A stretch of 64,000 nt of DNA from Agromyces agglutinans (GTDB lineage Bacteria; Actinomycetota; Actinomycetes; Actinomycetales; Microbacteriaceae). Shown one piece after another: positions 7,833 through 17,174 of this stretch. The notes below the pieces were generated by a model that did no database searches, had not been told where the DNA came from, and saw only the letters and a program-made list of their open reading frames with translations. A program made the translations under genes and the position numbers. The number at the start of each line of letters is the position of its first letter. Within the stretch, counting starts at the first letter, position 1. Location: positions 184,573-248,572 of the forward strand of contig NZ_WJIF01000005.1 of assembly GCF_009647605.1 (NCBI RefSeq), in the 5' to 3' direction.

Positions 7833-7942
7833 GCGGTAGTCCGGCACGCGCGGCACGTCAAGCCGTTGGCTTCGGAGCCCGTCGCGTCGCAGTCTGGATG
7901 CACGACCTGCGCACGTACGAACGCGAACGCGAGGAGGACGAC

Positions 7943-8146
7943 ATGACGACGGACGCCACAGGCAACGGACCCGGCGAGGGCGCCGAGGAGGCACCGGATT
8001 CCGCGGTCCCCGATGATGAGCAGCTCGAGGAGCCCAGCACCGAGAAGGACCCGGGCGAGCAGCCGCGCGCGCCGAAGCCCGACGAGCCGCAGGCCGACCA
8101 CGAGGCGATCGGCATCGGCGTCACCGACCCGCCGTCGCCGGCCTGA
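7943..8146 (+). CDS. Small acidic hydrophilic protein of unknown function
   Basis: This 67-residue protein is rich in Asp, Glu, Pro and Gly, with no Cys, no membrane segment and little predicted structure. It starts at an ATG preceded by GAGGAGGACGAC, a strong ribosome binding site, and shares the strand of the TetR gene 110 bases upstream. I do not recognise a family; short acidic Pro-rich proteins of this type are common in Microbacteriaceae. Confidence 0.6.
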   Translation: MTTDATGNGPGEGAEEAPDSAVPDDEQLEEPSTEKDPGEQPRAPKPDEPQADHEAIGIGVTDPPSPA

Positions 8147-8161
8147 TCCGCCCGCGGGCGT

Positions 8162-8905
8162 TCACCGCCGCGGCGTCCAGCCGAGCGGGCGGGGTCCGTC
8201 GATCGTCGCGCGCTCGGCGTCGGCCGCTGCCGACCATCCCTGCGCGGCATCCTCGGCGTCGAACCCGCCCCGCGCGACCCGGAACCCGACGTCCTCGTGA
8301 TGCATCCGCGGCGCCCCGCCGCGCCGGGTCGACGCCCGCACGCTCCACGCATCGTCGGCGAACCCGCCCCCGCGGAAGACGCGGTACGCGTCGTAGCGCG
8401 CAGGATCGAGCAGGTCCCAGCACCACTCCCACACGTTGCCGAGCGTGTCGAACAACCCATTCAGGTTGGGCATCCTCCCGCCGACGTCCTGCGGAGCGGC
8501 GACGCCGTCGGCACTCGTCCAGGCGACGTCCGCGAGCGGCCCGTAATGCGGGCCGGTCGAGCCGGCCCGGCACGCGAACTCCCACTCGGCCTCGGTGGGC
8601 AGCCGGAAGCCGTCGGCATCGACGTGCCACGTGACCTCCTCGCCGTCGAACGTGTACGCCGGGTCGAGGCCCTCCCACTCCGATGCCGCGTTGCAGAACC
8701 GGATGGCCCGGAGCCAGCTGACCCCCGTCGCGGGCCGTCGGGGATGCGTCGCCGTCTCACCCAGCAGCTCACCCAACTGCTCCTGCGTCACGGCGTACAC
8801 GCCGATCTCGAACGGCTCGAGCTCGACCGTGCGGCGCTCGCGCCGGCGCGCGTCGTGGAGGGTGACCGCTCCCCCGTCGATGCGGGCCAGTTCGAGGTCG
8901 GTCAT
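8162..8905 (-). CDS. SUMF1/EgtB/PvdO-fold protein lacking the formylglycine-enzyme cysteines
   Basis: This 247-residue protein has the SUMF1 (FGE-sulfatase) fold: VSWLRAIRFCNAAS, the FRLPTEAEWEFACRAG block (near residue 120), NLNGLFDTLGNVWEWCWD and a late RVFRGGGF with DVGFRVARGG. In true formylglycine-generating enzymes the RGGS block is followed by a Cys-containing copper site; here it reads GGGFADDAWSVRAS with no Cys. It is therefore probably not a sulfatase activator, and may be a non-heme iron or structural relative. It lies 35 bases after the GH78-GH3 gene on the same strand and may be co-transcribed. Confidence 0.8.
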   Translation of the reverse strand: MTDLELARIDGGAVTLHDARRRERRTVELEPFEIGVYAVTQEQLGELLGETATHPRRPATGVSWLRAIRFCNAASEWEGLDPAYTFDGEEVTWHVDADGFRLPTEAEWEFACRAGSTGPHYGPLADVAWTSADGVAAPQDVGGRMPNLNGLFDTLGNVWEWCWDLLDPARYDAYRVFRGGGFADDAWSVRASTRRGGAPRMHHEDVGFRVARGGFDAEDAAQGWSAAADAERATIDGPRPLGWTPRR

Positions 8906-8940
8906 CGGGGCAGTCTCGCACGTCGAGCCTGCGCCCGGCC

Positions 8941-11900
8941 TCAGGCCGGGGCGCTCGACGGCTCGCCGAGGCTCAGCGCGATGAGTTGCTCGAGCGCCTC
9001 GTCGGGGATCTCGACGCCCGGGAACCTGGCGAACTGGCCCATCGGCATCGATTCGACCATCTTCAGCATGTTGCCGTTCGCCTCGGCCGCGGCCTGTTGC
9101 TCGGGCGACGCGTTCGCCATCATGCCCTGCATGAGCGCTGGACCCACGAGCGGGTGGCCGAACCACTCCTTGACGGTCGATTCGAGGCTGAGCGGCTTGG
9201 GCCGGTCGACGTCGCCCTCGAGCAGGAGGTCGGCGCGGTCCACGACGTCTGCGGCCGAGCGGCCGAGTTCGACCACGTAGGTGCCGGGCTCGACCCACCA
9301 CCGTCCACCCGTGACATCCCAGTGGGCGAACGCGCGCCGCCCGAGCGGGATCTCGACGACGGAGGCCTCGCCGGGCGCGAGGTGCACCTTGACGAATCCG
9401 GCCAGTTCGCGCACGGGCCGTCGCACGGCCGACGGTGCCGGTGCGACGTACACCTGCACGACCTCAGCACCGGCGACCGGACCGGTGTTGCGCACGGTCA
9501 CGCGCGCCACCGCGGTATCGGCTCCGGTCACCGTCACGTCGAAGCCCTCGTAGTCGAAGGTCGTGTACGCGAGCCCGTGGCCGAACGGATACCGCACGGC
9601 GCGGTCGGTCGACGTGTAGTACCGATAGCCGACGAAGACGCCTTCGCCGTGGCGGACGACCTCGTTCTCGCCCGGGAAGTTCAGGTAGGTCGGCGTGTCC
9701 GAGAGTGCGAGCGGAATGGTCTCGGCGAGCCGGCCCGACGGGTTGACCGCGCCCGTGAGCACGTCGGCGAGCGCGCCGCCGACCGCCTGTCCGAGCGCCC
9801 AGCCCTCGACGATCGCATCGACCGAGTCGTGCCAAGGCTCGAGCGAGACCACGCCCCCGTTCGAGAGCACGACGACGGTGCGCGCCGCGACGGCCGCGAC
9901 CGCCTCGATCAGCGCGACGTGCTCGGTCGGCAGGTCGAGGTGCTCGCGATCGAAGCCCTCCGACTGCTCCGCTTCCGAGAGGCCCACGAACACCACCGCG
10001 ACCTCGGCGGCGGCCGCCACGTCGCGCGCTTCCGAGAGCAGCGCCGTCGCGTCGGCGGAGGCATCCGTCGCGTAGCCCTTGGCGTAGGTGACCGCATCGA
10101 CGCCGAGCGCCGCCCGCAACTCGTCGACCGGAACGTCGACGCGCGTGGGGTTCACGTGCGAACTGCCGCCGCCCTGGAACTGCGGATACTCCGCCAGCTC
10201 GCCGATCACCGCGACGCGCTGACCCGCGACGAGCGGGAGCGTCTCGCCCTCGTTGCGGAGCAGCACGACGGATGCCGCGGCCGCGCGCCGCGCCAGCGCG
10301 TGATGCGCGTCGACGTCGAAGCCTCGGGCATCGCCGGCCACGTCATCTGCGACGGCGTCGGCTGCGGGCGCCGTGCGCTCCGCGAGCCGGAGCAACCGCT
10401 CGACGGCACGGTCGACGACCGACCGGTCGAGCCGTCCATCGCGGACCGCGGCGATGATCGCCTCGGTGCCCTCGTCGCCGGTGCCGGGCATCTCGAGGTC
10501 GAGGCCGGCCCGCAGCGCTTCGACGCGATCCTTGATCGCGCCCCAGTCCGAGACGACGAGGCCCTCGAAGCCCCATTCGTCGCGCAGGAGCCGGGTGAGC
10601 AGCCACGGATTCTCCGACGAGAACACGCCGTTGATGGCGTTGTAGGCGCTCATCACGGTGGTGGGCTGCGCCTCGGTGACGACGCGTTCGAAGGCCGGCA
10701 GGTAGATCTCGCGCAACGCGCGCTCGTCGACCTCGGCGCTCACGCGCATGCGGTCGGTCTCCTGGCTGTTGACGGCGAAGTGCTTGAGCGAGGTCCCGAC
10801 GCCGACCGACTGCACGCCCTTCACGTACTCGGTCGCGAGCGCCCCGGTGAGCAGCGGGTCCTCCGAGAGGTATTCGAACGTGCGGCCTCCCAGCGGCGAG
10901 CGCTTGATGTTGATCGCCGGGCCGAGCAGCACGTCGACGTCGAGCGCGCGGGCCTCGCGGCCCAGCGCCTCGCCGACCTCGCGGATGAGCGCCGGATCCC
11001 AGCTGGAGCCGAGCGCGACCCCGGGCGGGAAGCACGTCGACGGGAGCGACATGTGGAACCCGAGGTTGTCGGCCATGCCATCCTGGCGACGCACGCCATG
11101 GGGCCCGTCGACCAGCACGATCGAGCGCACGCCGACCTGCTCACCGCCGGTCGTGACCGTGCCCTCGCGGGTCGACCAGAAGTCGCGACCGGTGAGCAGC
11201 GCGGCCCTCGCGGCCAGCTCGGCATCATCGGCCGCGACCTCGTCGGCGACGGGCTCCGGGGCGGTGAGCACGTCGGCCGGCACCTCGTCGCCGGCCGACA
11301 CCGCGGCGAAGCCGCGCTCGAGGTCCGCCAGGACCGATTCCGACTGCGGCAGCATGGTCGCGATCTGCCGCGGGGTCAGCTGCTCCTGGCCGCGCAGGCT
11401 GCCGGCCATGTGCTCGGCGGCCTCGGGCACGTACTTGGTGATCACGCCGGTGAGCAACGTCATCGCGTCGTTGTCGTCGGTCAGTTCGCCGAGGGGCGTA
11501 TCGACGGTGACGACGCGGCGCTCGACCTCGTCGACCTCGAACGGCTCCGACCACGAGTGGCTGCCGTGCTCGACGCGGTGCACGGCACCCGACGGCAGCA
11601 CGACGTCGGCGGTCGCGCCGACCGGCACGGTCACCTGGAGATCCATTCGGCCGTCGACGAGCTGCCAGGCGGAGCTCGCCGTGCCGTACGGGGTGCGCAG
11701 CATCGCCGAGGCGTGGCGCAGGCCTCGGCGCGGCGGCTGGGGCGCGATCCGAAGTCGGCGGTAGCCCGGCGCCGCGGGCGCGAGGCCCGCGACGACGCGG
11801 TGCATCCAGTCGGCCACCGACCCGAAGGCGTAGTGATTGAACGAGGTCATACCGCCCGGGTTGACGCTGCCGTCGGCGAGCAGCGAGTCCCACCGCTCCC

Positions 11901-14139
11901 AGATCGTCGTCGCACCCTGCTTCACGGCGTACAGCCACGAGGGCGCCTCGGTCTGCAGCAGCAGCCGGTACGCGACCTCCGCGTGTCCGTTGGCGCTGAG
12001 CGCGTCGGTGATCAGCGGCGTGCCGATGAAGCCGGTCGAGATGCGGTAGGAGTTCTCGCGGACGAGGGTGGCAAGGCGTTCGGCGGCGCGGCGGCGCTCG
12101 GCGTCGCCGTCGACGAGGTCGAACTGCAGCGCGAGCGCGTAGGCCGTGGCGGAGTCGGAGAGCAGCCGGCCCGAGCCGGAGATGTACTCGGCGTGGAACG
12201 CAGCACGCACCTCGTCGGCGAGACGGCCGAACCGCTCGGTCTCCTGGGCCCGGCCGAGCAGCGCGGCCGTGTCGGCCACGATGCGGGCCGACCGGGCGAA
12301 GTACGCGGTCGCGACGATCTCGGGATACGTCTGCGCGGCTTCGGGCCTGCCGGCCGGCGCGAGCGGGTCGAGCCAGTCGCCGAACTGGAAGCCGGTGTCC
12401 CACAGCCGGCTCTCGCCGGCGAGTTCGGCGACCTGCTCGACCCACGCGGTCATGCTGTCGAACTGCCGCCGCAGCACCTCGACATCGCCCGAACGCTGGT
12501 AGATGGTCCACGGCACGACCGTCGCGGCGTCCGCCCAGCCGGCCATCGCCCCGGAGCCGGCGACCTCGATCGGCGACGGCACGATCATCGGCACGCCGCC
12601 GAGGCGGCGCTGCTCGGCTTCGAGGTCGCGCAGCCACGAGGTGAGGAATCCCGCGCTGTCGTAGAGGAACGACGCGGTGGGCGCGAACACCTGCAGGTCG
12701 CCGGTCCAGCCGAGGCGCTCGTCGCGCTGCGGGCAGTCGGTGGGCACGTCGACGAAGTTGCCGCGCATGCCCCACACGACGTTCTCGTGCAGCCGGTCGA
12801 CGAGCGGGTCGGATGCCTCGAACCAGCCCGTGCGCTCGAGGTCGCTGTGCAGCACCTCGGCGACCACGGCAGCCGGATCGAACTCGCCGGGCCAGCCGTC
12901 GACCTCGGCGTAGCGGAACCCGTGGAACGTGAAGCGAGGCGCCCAGGTCTCCTCGGCCTCGCCGTCGCGTGCGCCGCGCAGCGTGTACCGGTCGGTCGCC
13001 TTCGCGGTGCGCAGCGGGCCCGTGGCCAGCTCGCCGTGCTCGAGCACCTCCGCGTGCCGGAGGGTCACGACGTCCCCCGCTTCGCCCGTGACCCGGATGC
13101 GGACCCGGCCGACGAGGTTCTGCCCGAAGTCGAGGATCGTCTTCCCCGAGGGGCTCGTGAGCACCTCGCGCACGGGCAGCGTCTCGATGTGCCGAACCGG
13201 CGGCCCGTCGGGCGCCACGAGCGTGGCCGGGTCGCGATCGAGGGCGACGGATGCCTCCCACCCCGCGTCGTCGAACGTCGCGGTCGACCACGCGGGGTCG
13301 TCGAGGCGTGCGTCGAACTCCTCGCCGTCGTAGAGGTCGGCTGCACGGATGGGCCCGGGGCCGACCTTCCACTCGGGGCCGGATGCCACGACCTGACGCG
13401 TGCCGTCGGCGTACTCGATCTCGAGCTGCGCGAGCACGCCGAGCCGGTCGCCGTAGAGTTCACTGCCGCCGTCCCAGCCGAGCCGGCCGCGGTACCAGCC
13501 GTCGCCGAGCCACGCGCCGATCACGTTGACGCCTGAGCGCACGACATCGGTCACGTCATGCGTCGCATACCGCAGCCGGTCGTCGTACGCCGTCCACCCG
13601 GGTGCGAGCTCGTCGGTACCGACACGGTTGCCGTTGAGCTCCAGCTCGACCAATCCGTGGGCCGTGACGTACACCCGAGCGCGCCGGATCGGGGCATCCG
13701 TCACCTCGAAGGCTGCGCGCACCCGGGGCGCGCGCTCGGCGGCGAAGGAGCCGTCGTCGGCAGCGCCGACCATGCGCGCCGTCCAGTCGGCCGGTTCGAG
13801 CAGGCCGGCCTCGACGGCCGACCACTCGCTCCAGTCGGATGCCGCACCGTCGGCACCGATCACCCGCACACGCAACTCGCGGCGTTCGCGCGAGACGAGC
13901 GACGCGAAGGGCCACGGCACGAGCACTGAGTCGGCGCTGTCCACCGACACCGAGACCGTGGGCGATGTCGCAGAGCCGGCGCCCGAGGCATCCATCGAAC
14001 GCGCTTCGATCTCGTAGCGCGCCTGCCCCCAGCCGGAAGGCGCCGACGTGACGATCCAGCTCAGGCGAGGTTCGGCCTCGCCGATGCCGAGGGCCTCGCG
14101 GTGGTGCTCGAAGCGGACTGGGGTGACGATGATGCTCAC
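8941..14139 (-). CDS. GH78 alpha-L-rhamnosidase / GH3 beta-glycosidase fusion enzyme
   Basis: One uninterrupted frame of 1732 residues carries two glycosidases. Residues 1-875 are a complete GH78 enzyme: N-terminal beta domains (ELNGNRVGTDELAPGWTAYD), a catalytic (alpha/alpha)6 barrel with DVPTDCPQRDERLGWTGD (general acid Glu near 471) and GATTIWERWDS, then a beta C-domain. Residues 875-975 are a helical linker. Residues 975-1732 are a GH3 enzyme: DGPHGVRRQ, KHFAVNSQETDR, the nucleophile Asp in GLVVSDWGA (near 1198), the acid/base-type QSEGFDREHLDLP, an Fn3 domain and a helical tail. The GTG start follows GAAGGAAG. No signal peptide is seen, so it should act in the cytosol on a rhamnosyl-glucoside imported by the upstream MFS carrier. 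Neither enzyme is truncated, and no good internal start was found in the linker. Confidence 0.85.
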   Translation of the reverse strand: MSIIVTPVRFEHHREALGIGEAEPRLSWIVTSAPSGWGQARYEIEARSMDASGAGSATSPTVSVSVDSADSVLVPWPFASLVSRERRELRVRVIGADGAASDWSEWSAVEAGLLEPADWTARMVGAADDGSFAAERAPRVRAAFEVTDAPIRRARVYVTAHGLVELELNGNRVGTDELAPGWTAYDDRLRYATHDVTDVVRSGVNVIGAWLGDGWYRGRLGWDGGSELYGDRLGVLAQLEIEYADGTRQVVASGPEWKVGPGPIRAADLYDGEEFDARLDDPAWSTATFDDAGWEASVALDRDPATLVAPDGPPVRHIETLPVREVLTSPSGKTILDFGQNLVGRVRIRVTGEAGDVVTLRHAEVLEHGELATGPLRTAKATDRYTLRGARDGEAEETWAPRFTFHGFRYAEVDGWPGEFDPAAVVAEVLHSDLERTGWFEASDPLVDRLHENVVWGMRGNFVDVPTDCPQRDERLGWTGDLQVFAPTASFLYDSAGFLTSWLRDLEAEQRRLGGVPMIVPSPIEVAGSGAMAGWADAATVVPWTIYQRSGDVEVLRRQFDSMTAWVEQVAELAGESRLWDTGFQFGDWLDPLAPAGRPEAAQTYPEIVATAYFARSARIVADTAALLGRAQETERFGRLADEVRAAFHAEYISGSGRLLSDSATAYALALQFDLVDGDAERRRAAERLATLVRENSYRISTGFIGTPLITDALSANGHAEVAYRLLLQTEAPSWLYAVKQGATTIWERWDSLLADGSVNPGGMTSFNHYAFGSVADWMHRVVAGLAPAAPGYRRLRIAPQPPRRGLRHASAMLRTPYGTASSAWQLVDGRMDLQVTVPVGATADVVLPSGAVHRVEHGSHSWSEPFEVDEVERRVVTVDTPLGELTDDNDAMTLLTGVITKYVPEAAEHMAGSLRGQEQLTPRQIATMLPQSESVLADLERGFAAVSAGDEVPADVLTAPEPVADEVAADDAELAARAALLTGRDFWSTREGTVTTGGEQVGVRSIVLVDGPHGVRRQDGMADNLGFHMSLPSTCFPPGVALGSSWDPALIREVGEALGREARALDVDVLLGPAINIKRSPLGGRTFEYLSEDPLLTGALATEYVKGVQSVGVGTSLKHFAVNSQETDRMRVSAEVDERALREIYLPAFERVVTEAQPTTVMSAYNAINGVFSSENPWLLTRLLRDEWGFEGLVVSDWGAIKDRVEALRAGLDLEMPGTGDEGTEAIIAAVRDGRLDRSVVDRAVERLLRLAERTAPAADAVADDVAGDARGFDVDAHHALARRAAAASVVLLRNEGETLPLVAGQRVAVIGELAEYPQFQGGGSSHVNPTRVDVPVDELRAALGVDAVTYAKGYATDASADATALLSEARDVAAAAEVAVVFVGLSEAEQSEGFDREHLDLPTEHVALIEAVAAVAARTVVVLSNGGVVSLEPWHDSVDAIVEGWALGQAVGGALADVLTGAVNPSGRLAETIPLALSDTPTYLNFPGENEVVRHGEGVFVGYRYYTSTDRAVRYPFGHGLAYTTFDYEGFDVTVTGADTAVARVTVRNTGPVAGAEVVQVYVAPAPSAVRRPVRELAGFVKVHLAPGEASVVEIPLGRRAFAHWDVTGGRWWVEPGTYVVELGRSAADVVDRADLLLEGDVDRPKPLSLESTVKEWFGHPLVGPALMQGMMANASPEQQAAAEANGNMLKMVESMPMGQFARFPGVEIPDEALEQLIALSLGEPSSAPA

Positions 14140-14189
14140 TGGGCTTCCTTCGGTGGTCGCGATTCTGGAGGGGTCGGCGGTGCCGCGGT

Positions 14190-15542
14190 TCAGCGCACCG
14201 AGCGGATGCGCAGGACGACGAGGCCGCCGGCGAGCACGAGACCCGCGGCGACGAGGTAGAGCAGCGAGTAGTTCTTCGCGTCGCCGGTGACGCCGACGAG
14301 CAGGATCGCGGATGCGGCGAGCGGCGCCACCGACTGCGGGATCGAGGTGGCGAAGCCGGTGATGCCCATGAACCGTCCGGCGTCGGTGGCCTTCTCGGGC
14401 AGCACGTCGAGCAGCAGGGCCTGGTCGACGGCCGAGAACATGCCGATGCCGGCCGAGACGATCAGCGACCCGGCGATGAGCGCGGGCAGGTCGGTCGTGA
14501 GCGCCATGAGCACCATGCCGCCGGCCATCAGCGCGCCGCCGCCGAGCACGAACACCTTGCGGCGGCGCAGGCGGTCGGAGAGGAACCCGCCGCCGAGCGC
14601 GCCCGCGGTGACGGCGAGCACGCCGACACCGCCGAGCGCGGCGATGATCCCCCCGACCTCGGTCACGCCGATGCCGAGGCGGCTCGCGAAGAAGAACGCG
14701 GTGAACGTCGTGTTCAGGGTGAGGCCGAAGTAGAAGAGGAAGCGGCCGAGCCAGTTCAACGAGAAGTCGGGGTACTGCGCGGGGTTGTAGAGGTACTTGC
14801 GCAGGAGCCCGCCGATGGTCAGCGTGTCCTTCGGCAGGGCCCGGCTGTCGTCTTCGTGCACGAGGGTGACGAAGAGCGTGACGAGGATGACCCCGATGAG
14901 GCCCGGGATGAGGAAGAGCAGCAGCGCGTTGCCGGTGACCCCGAACGTGAGCATCACCCCGAAGACCGGCGCGACCTGCGTCGCGAACCCCGTGAGCCCG
15001 GCGACCTTGCCGCGCTGTTCCTCGGGCAGGCGGTCGGCGGTCGAGATCTGCAGGTTGCTGAGCACGGTGCCCCAGCCCCACTGCGCGAGCACCCAGCCGA
15101 AGCCGAGCACGAGCGTGCTCGGCGCGAGCGCCATCACGATGAGGGAGATGACGCCGACGACCATGCCGCCGATCATGAACGGTCGGCGACGGCCGATGCG
15201 CGTGCGGGTGCGGTCGCTCCAGATGCCCATGAACGGCGCGGTGAGCATGACGAAGAGGGCGCCGGCACCGGTGATGTAACCGAGGACCTCCTCCTGGCCG
15301 GGAGCGAGTTCATTCACGCGGATCGAGAGCGAGATGGCGAGCGGCGTGATGAAGGCCATGAAGACGCCGAACTGCGCCAGCACCATGAACCAGATGTAGC
15401 GGGCGTTCACCTTGGGAAGGTCGGCGGGATCGCCGGGCTCGGCGTGCCGGTCGGCGATCGCCTCGGGTTCGACGATCGCGGTCGGGAACGGCGCAGCGGC
15501 GGGGGTGACGATCGGCTCGTCGTCGCGGTCGGTCGGGCTCAT
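14190..15542 (-). CDS. MFS sugar transporter
   Basis: This 450-residue integral membrane protein has about 12 transmembrane helices and the MFS loop 2-3 signature GIWSDRTRTRIGRRRPF (residues 108-124), with a second copy of the pattern in SDRLRRRK. The cytoplasmic N-terminus is 45 residues. It resembles the major-facilitator/GPH-type carriers that sit with glycosidases. Fifty bases separate it from the downstream GH78-GH3 gene, so it is the likely importer of that enzyme's oligosaccharide or glycoside substrate. A LacI gene is divergent, and two operators lie just upstream. Confidence 0.9.
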   Translation of the reverse strand: MSPTDRDDEPIVTPAAAPFPTAIVEPEAIADRHAEPGDPADLPKVNARYIWFMVLAQFGVFMAFITPLAISLSIRVNELAPGQEEVLGYITGAGALFVMLTAPFMGIWSDRTRTRIGRRRPFMIGGMVVGVISLIVMALAPSTLVLGFGWVLAQWGWGTVLSNLQISTADRLPEEQRGKVAGLTGFATQVAPVFGVMLTFGVTGNALLLFLIPGLIGVILVTLFVTLVHEDDSRALPKDTLTIGGLLRKYLYNPAQYPDFSLNWLGRFLFYFGLTLNTTFTAFFFASRLGIGVTEVGGIIAALGGVGVLAVTAGALGGGFLSDRLRRRKVFVLGGGALMAGGMVLMALTTDLPALIAGSLIVSAGIGMFSAVDQALLLDVLPEKATDAGRFMGITGFATSIPQSVAPLAASAILLVGVTGDAKNYSLLYLVAAGLVLAGGLVVLRIRSVR

Positions 15543-15577
15543 GGGGACTCCGTTGTCGGTGAGGGACTCGTGGGTAA

Positions 15578-15634
15578 CTAGCGCGTGCTAGCGAATCGTC
15601 TCGAATGCTACATTGGGTGACTAGCGCGCGCAAG
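15578..15634. promoter_or_regulatory. Two LacI operators and divergent promoter
   Basis: CTAGC-GCGT-GCTAG (15578-15591) is a perfect palindrome, and CTAGC-GCGC-GCAAG (15621-15634) is a near copy 43 bases away. Between them TACATT (15609-15614) fits a forward -10 for the LacI gene, with the second operator over the start point. The first operator is 36 bases from the MFS start. This suits autoregulation plus repression of the transporter-glycosidase operon, possibly by looping. Confidence 0.75.
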
Positions 15635-15658
15635 TGGCGCGATCATGGGAGGCAGCCG

Positions 15659-16660
15659 ATGTCGCAGACGACGAGCACCCGCCGGGTCACCGCGGCCGAC
15701 ATCGCGCGCTCACTCGGCATCTCGCGCGCCACCGTGGGCTTCGTGCTCAACGACACCCCGGGCCAGACGATCTCCGCCGCGACGCGCCGGCGCGTGCTCG
15801 ACGAGGCCGAGCGCCTCGGCTACCGACCCCACATCGCCGCCCGAGCCCTCGCGAGCGGGCGCAGCCGCATCGTGCTGCTCGTGCTCCCCGACTGGCCGCT
15901 CGACTTCAACCTGCGCCGCAACATCGAGGAGGCGTCGCTCGCGCTCGACGAGGCCGGCTACGCCCTGATCACGTACACGCCGCATCCGACCGGCCAATCG
16001 CGCCCGCTGTGGGAGATCCTGCAGCCCGACGTCGTGCTCGCCATGGCGTCATGGGCGCCCGGCCAGGTCGAATCGATCCGCGCGGCCGGAGTGACGCGCC
16101 TCATTCCCGATCCCGACGCTCCGATGGGCGAGGAGGAGTACTCCGAAGACGGGCCGCTGCTGCAGGTGCGGCACCTGCACGAGTTCGGGCACCGCACCAT
16201 CGCGTTCGCCGGCTCCGCCGACCCCCGCATCGCCGACCTCGTCGCGCTGCGGCGCCGGCGGGCGAACGTGGCGGCGGCGGAGCTCGGCCTCGGCGCCCTG
16301 CCGACCGCCGACCTCGAGCTGACCGACGCTTCGGCGAGCGCGGCCGTACGTCGCTGGCGCGAAGCCGGGGTGACCGCCGTCGCGGCCTACAACGACGATG
16401 TCGCCGCGGCGATCGTCGGTGCCGCGGTGCGCCTGGGATTCTCCGTCCCCGCGGACCTCAGCGTCATCGGCCACGACGACACCCCGCTCGCCTCGATGTT
16501 CGAGCCACGACTCTCGACGATCAACGTGAATACCGTGGGGCTCGGCCGGTACCTGGCCGCGCTCGCGCTCAGCGCCGTCGAGGAGCGCCCGCTGCCGACC
16601 GCCGGACCCGAGCTGCGGGTCGCGCTCGTCGAGCGGGCGTCGACCGGGCCGCCGGGGTGA
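15659..16660 (+). CDS. LacI-family transcriptional regulator
   Basis: This 333-residue repressor has the LacI HTH and hinge (VTAADIARSLGISRATVGFV, residues 8-27; RPHIAARALASGR hinge region) and a periplasmic-binding-like effector domain with VIGHDDTPLASMFEPRLSTI near the end. The ATG follows GGGAGGCAGCCG. It is divergent from the MFS-GH78/GH3 operon, with two matching operators in the gap. The inducer is probably a rhamnosyl or glucosyl product of that operon. The HTH is slightly unusual in reading TVGFVLND where most LacI proteins have TVSRVLN. Confidence 0.92.
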   Translation: MSQTTSTRRVTAADIARSLGISRATVGFVLNDTPGQTISAATRRRVLDEAERLGYRPHIAARALASGRSRIVLLVLPDWPLDFNLRRNIEEASLALDEAGYALITYTPHPTGQSRPLWEILQPDVVLAMASWAPGQVESIRAAGVTRLIPDPDAPMGEEEYSEDGPLLQVRHLHEFGHRTIAFAGSADPRIADLVALRRRRANVAAAELGLGALPTADLELTDASASAAVRRWREAGVTAVAAYNDDVAAAIVGAAVRLGFSVPADLSVIGHDDTPLASMFEPRLSTINVNTVGLGRYLAALALSAVEERPLPTAGPELRVALVERASTGPPG

Positions 16661-16703
16661 GGCGACGCCGTCCCGGGCGCCCTCCCCGTACGGCTCGTGG
16701 CCG

Positions 16704-17165
16704 CTACGGCTCGAGGTAGGCGCTCAGGTTCGCCAGCGACGACGTGATGCCCTCGGCGTGATCCCGGGCCCGGATCCCGTCGGGCACCTCGCTCGCCTCC
16801 ACCTCGACGACCGTTCCCCCGTCGACCGTGCGCAGCCGCCACTCCATGAGCATGGTGCCGCGGAACGACGGATCATCCGACTCGAACTCGATCTCCTGCA
16901 CGACCCGCTCACCCGGGTCGACCCGCGGGATGCGAACCTCCGAGACATCCGAGTCCGCCGACGACTTGCCCGGCGAGTCGGAGGCCTCCTCGTAGGTCAG
17001 CACGAGGCGATAACTCCCCCCGCTGCGCAGGTCGAAGCGTTCGAACCGGCCGTGCATGCCCTTCGGCGGTAGCCACGAGAGCAGTGCATCGGAGCTCGTG
17101 AGGGCCGCGAAGACAACCTCGCGGTCGCGGTGGATGAGGAGGCTCGCGAAATCGGTTCTGCCCAT
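16704..17165 (-). CDS. SRPBCC (AHSA1/Bet v1-like) domain protein
   Basis: This 153-residue protein has the START/Bet v1-like pattern of the AHSA1 family: an N-terminal strand, R-x-x-V-F-x-A-L-T-(S), then WLPPKGMHGRFERFDLRSGG, and a C-terminal helix after GIRARDHAEGITSSL. The fold makes a hydrophobic cavity for a small ligand. The function is unknown. It is followed nine bases downstream of the deaminase gene on the same strand, so the two are likely co-transcribed. Confidence 0.85.
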   Translation of the reverse strand: MGRTDFASLLIHRDREVVFAALTSSDALLSWLPPKGMHGRFERFDLRSGGSYRLVLTYEEASDSPGKSSADSDVSEVRIPRVDPGERVVQEIEFESDDPSFRGTMLMEWRLRTVDGGTVVEVEASEVPDGIRARDHAEGITSSLANLSAYLEP

Positions 17166-17174
17166 GGTGCGACG

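Noticed and set aside
8162..8905. Sulfatase-activating formylglycine-generating enzyme
   Set aside because: The fold fits, but the Cys pair needed for copper binding is absent and no sulfatase gene is nearby.
8986..13536. Very long forward open frame (over 1500 codons) across the GH78-GH3 gene
   Set aside because: It is antisense to the fusion gene, with Arg/His/Asp-rich low-complexity translation and no domain pattern. High GC makes such open frames by chance.
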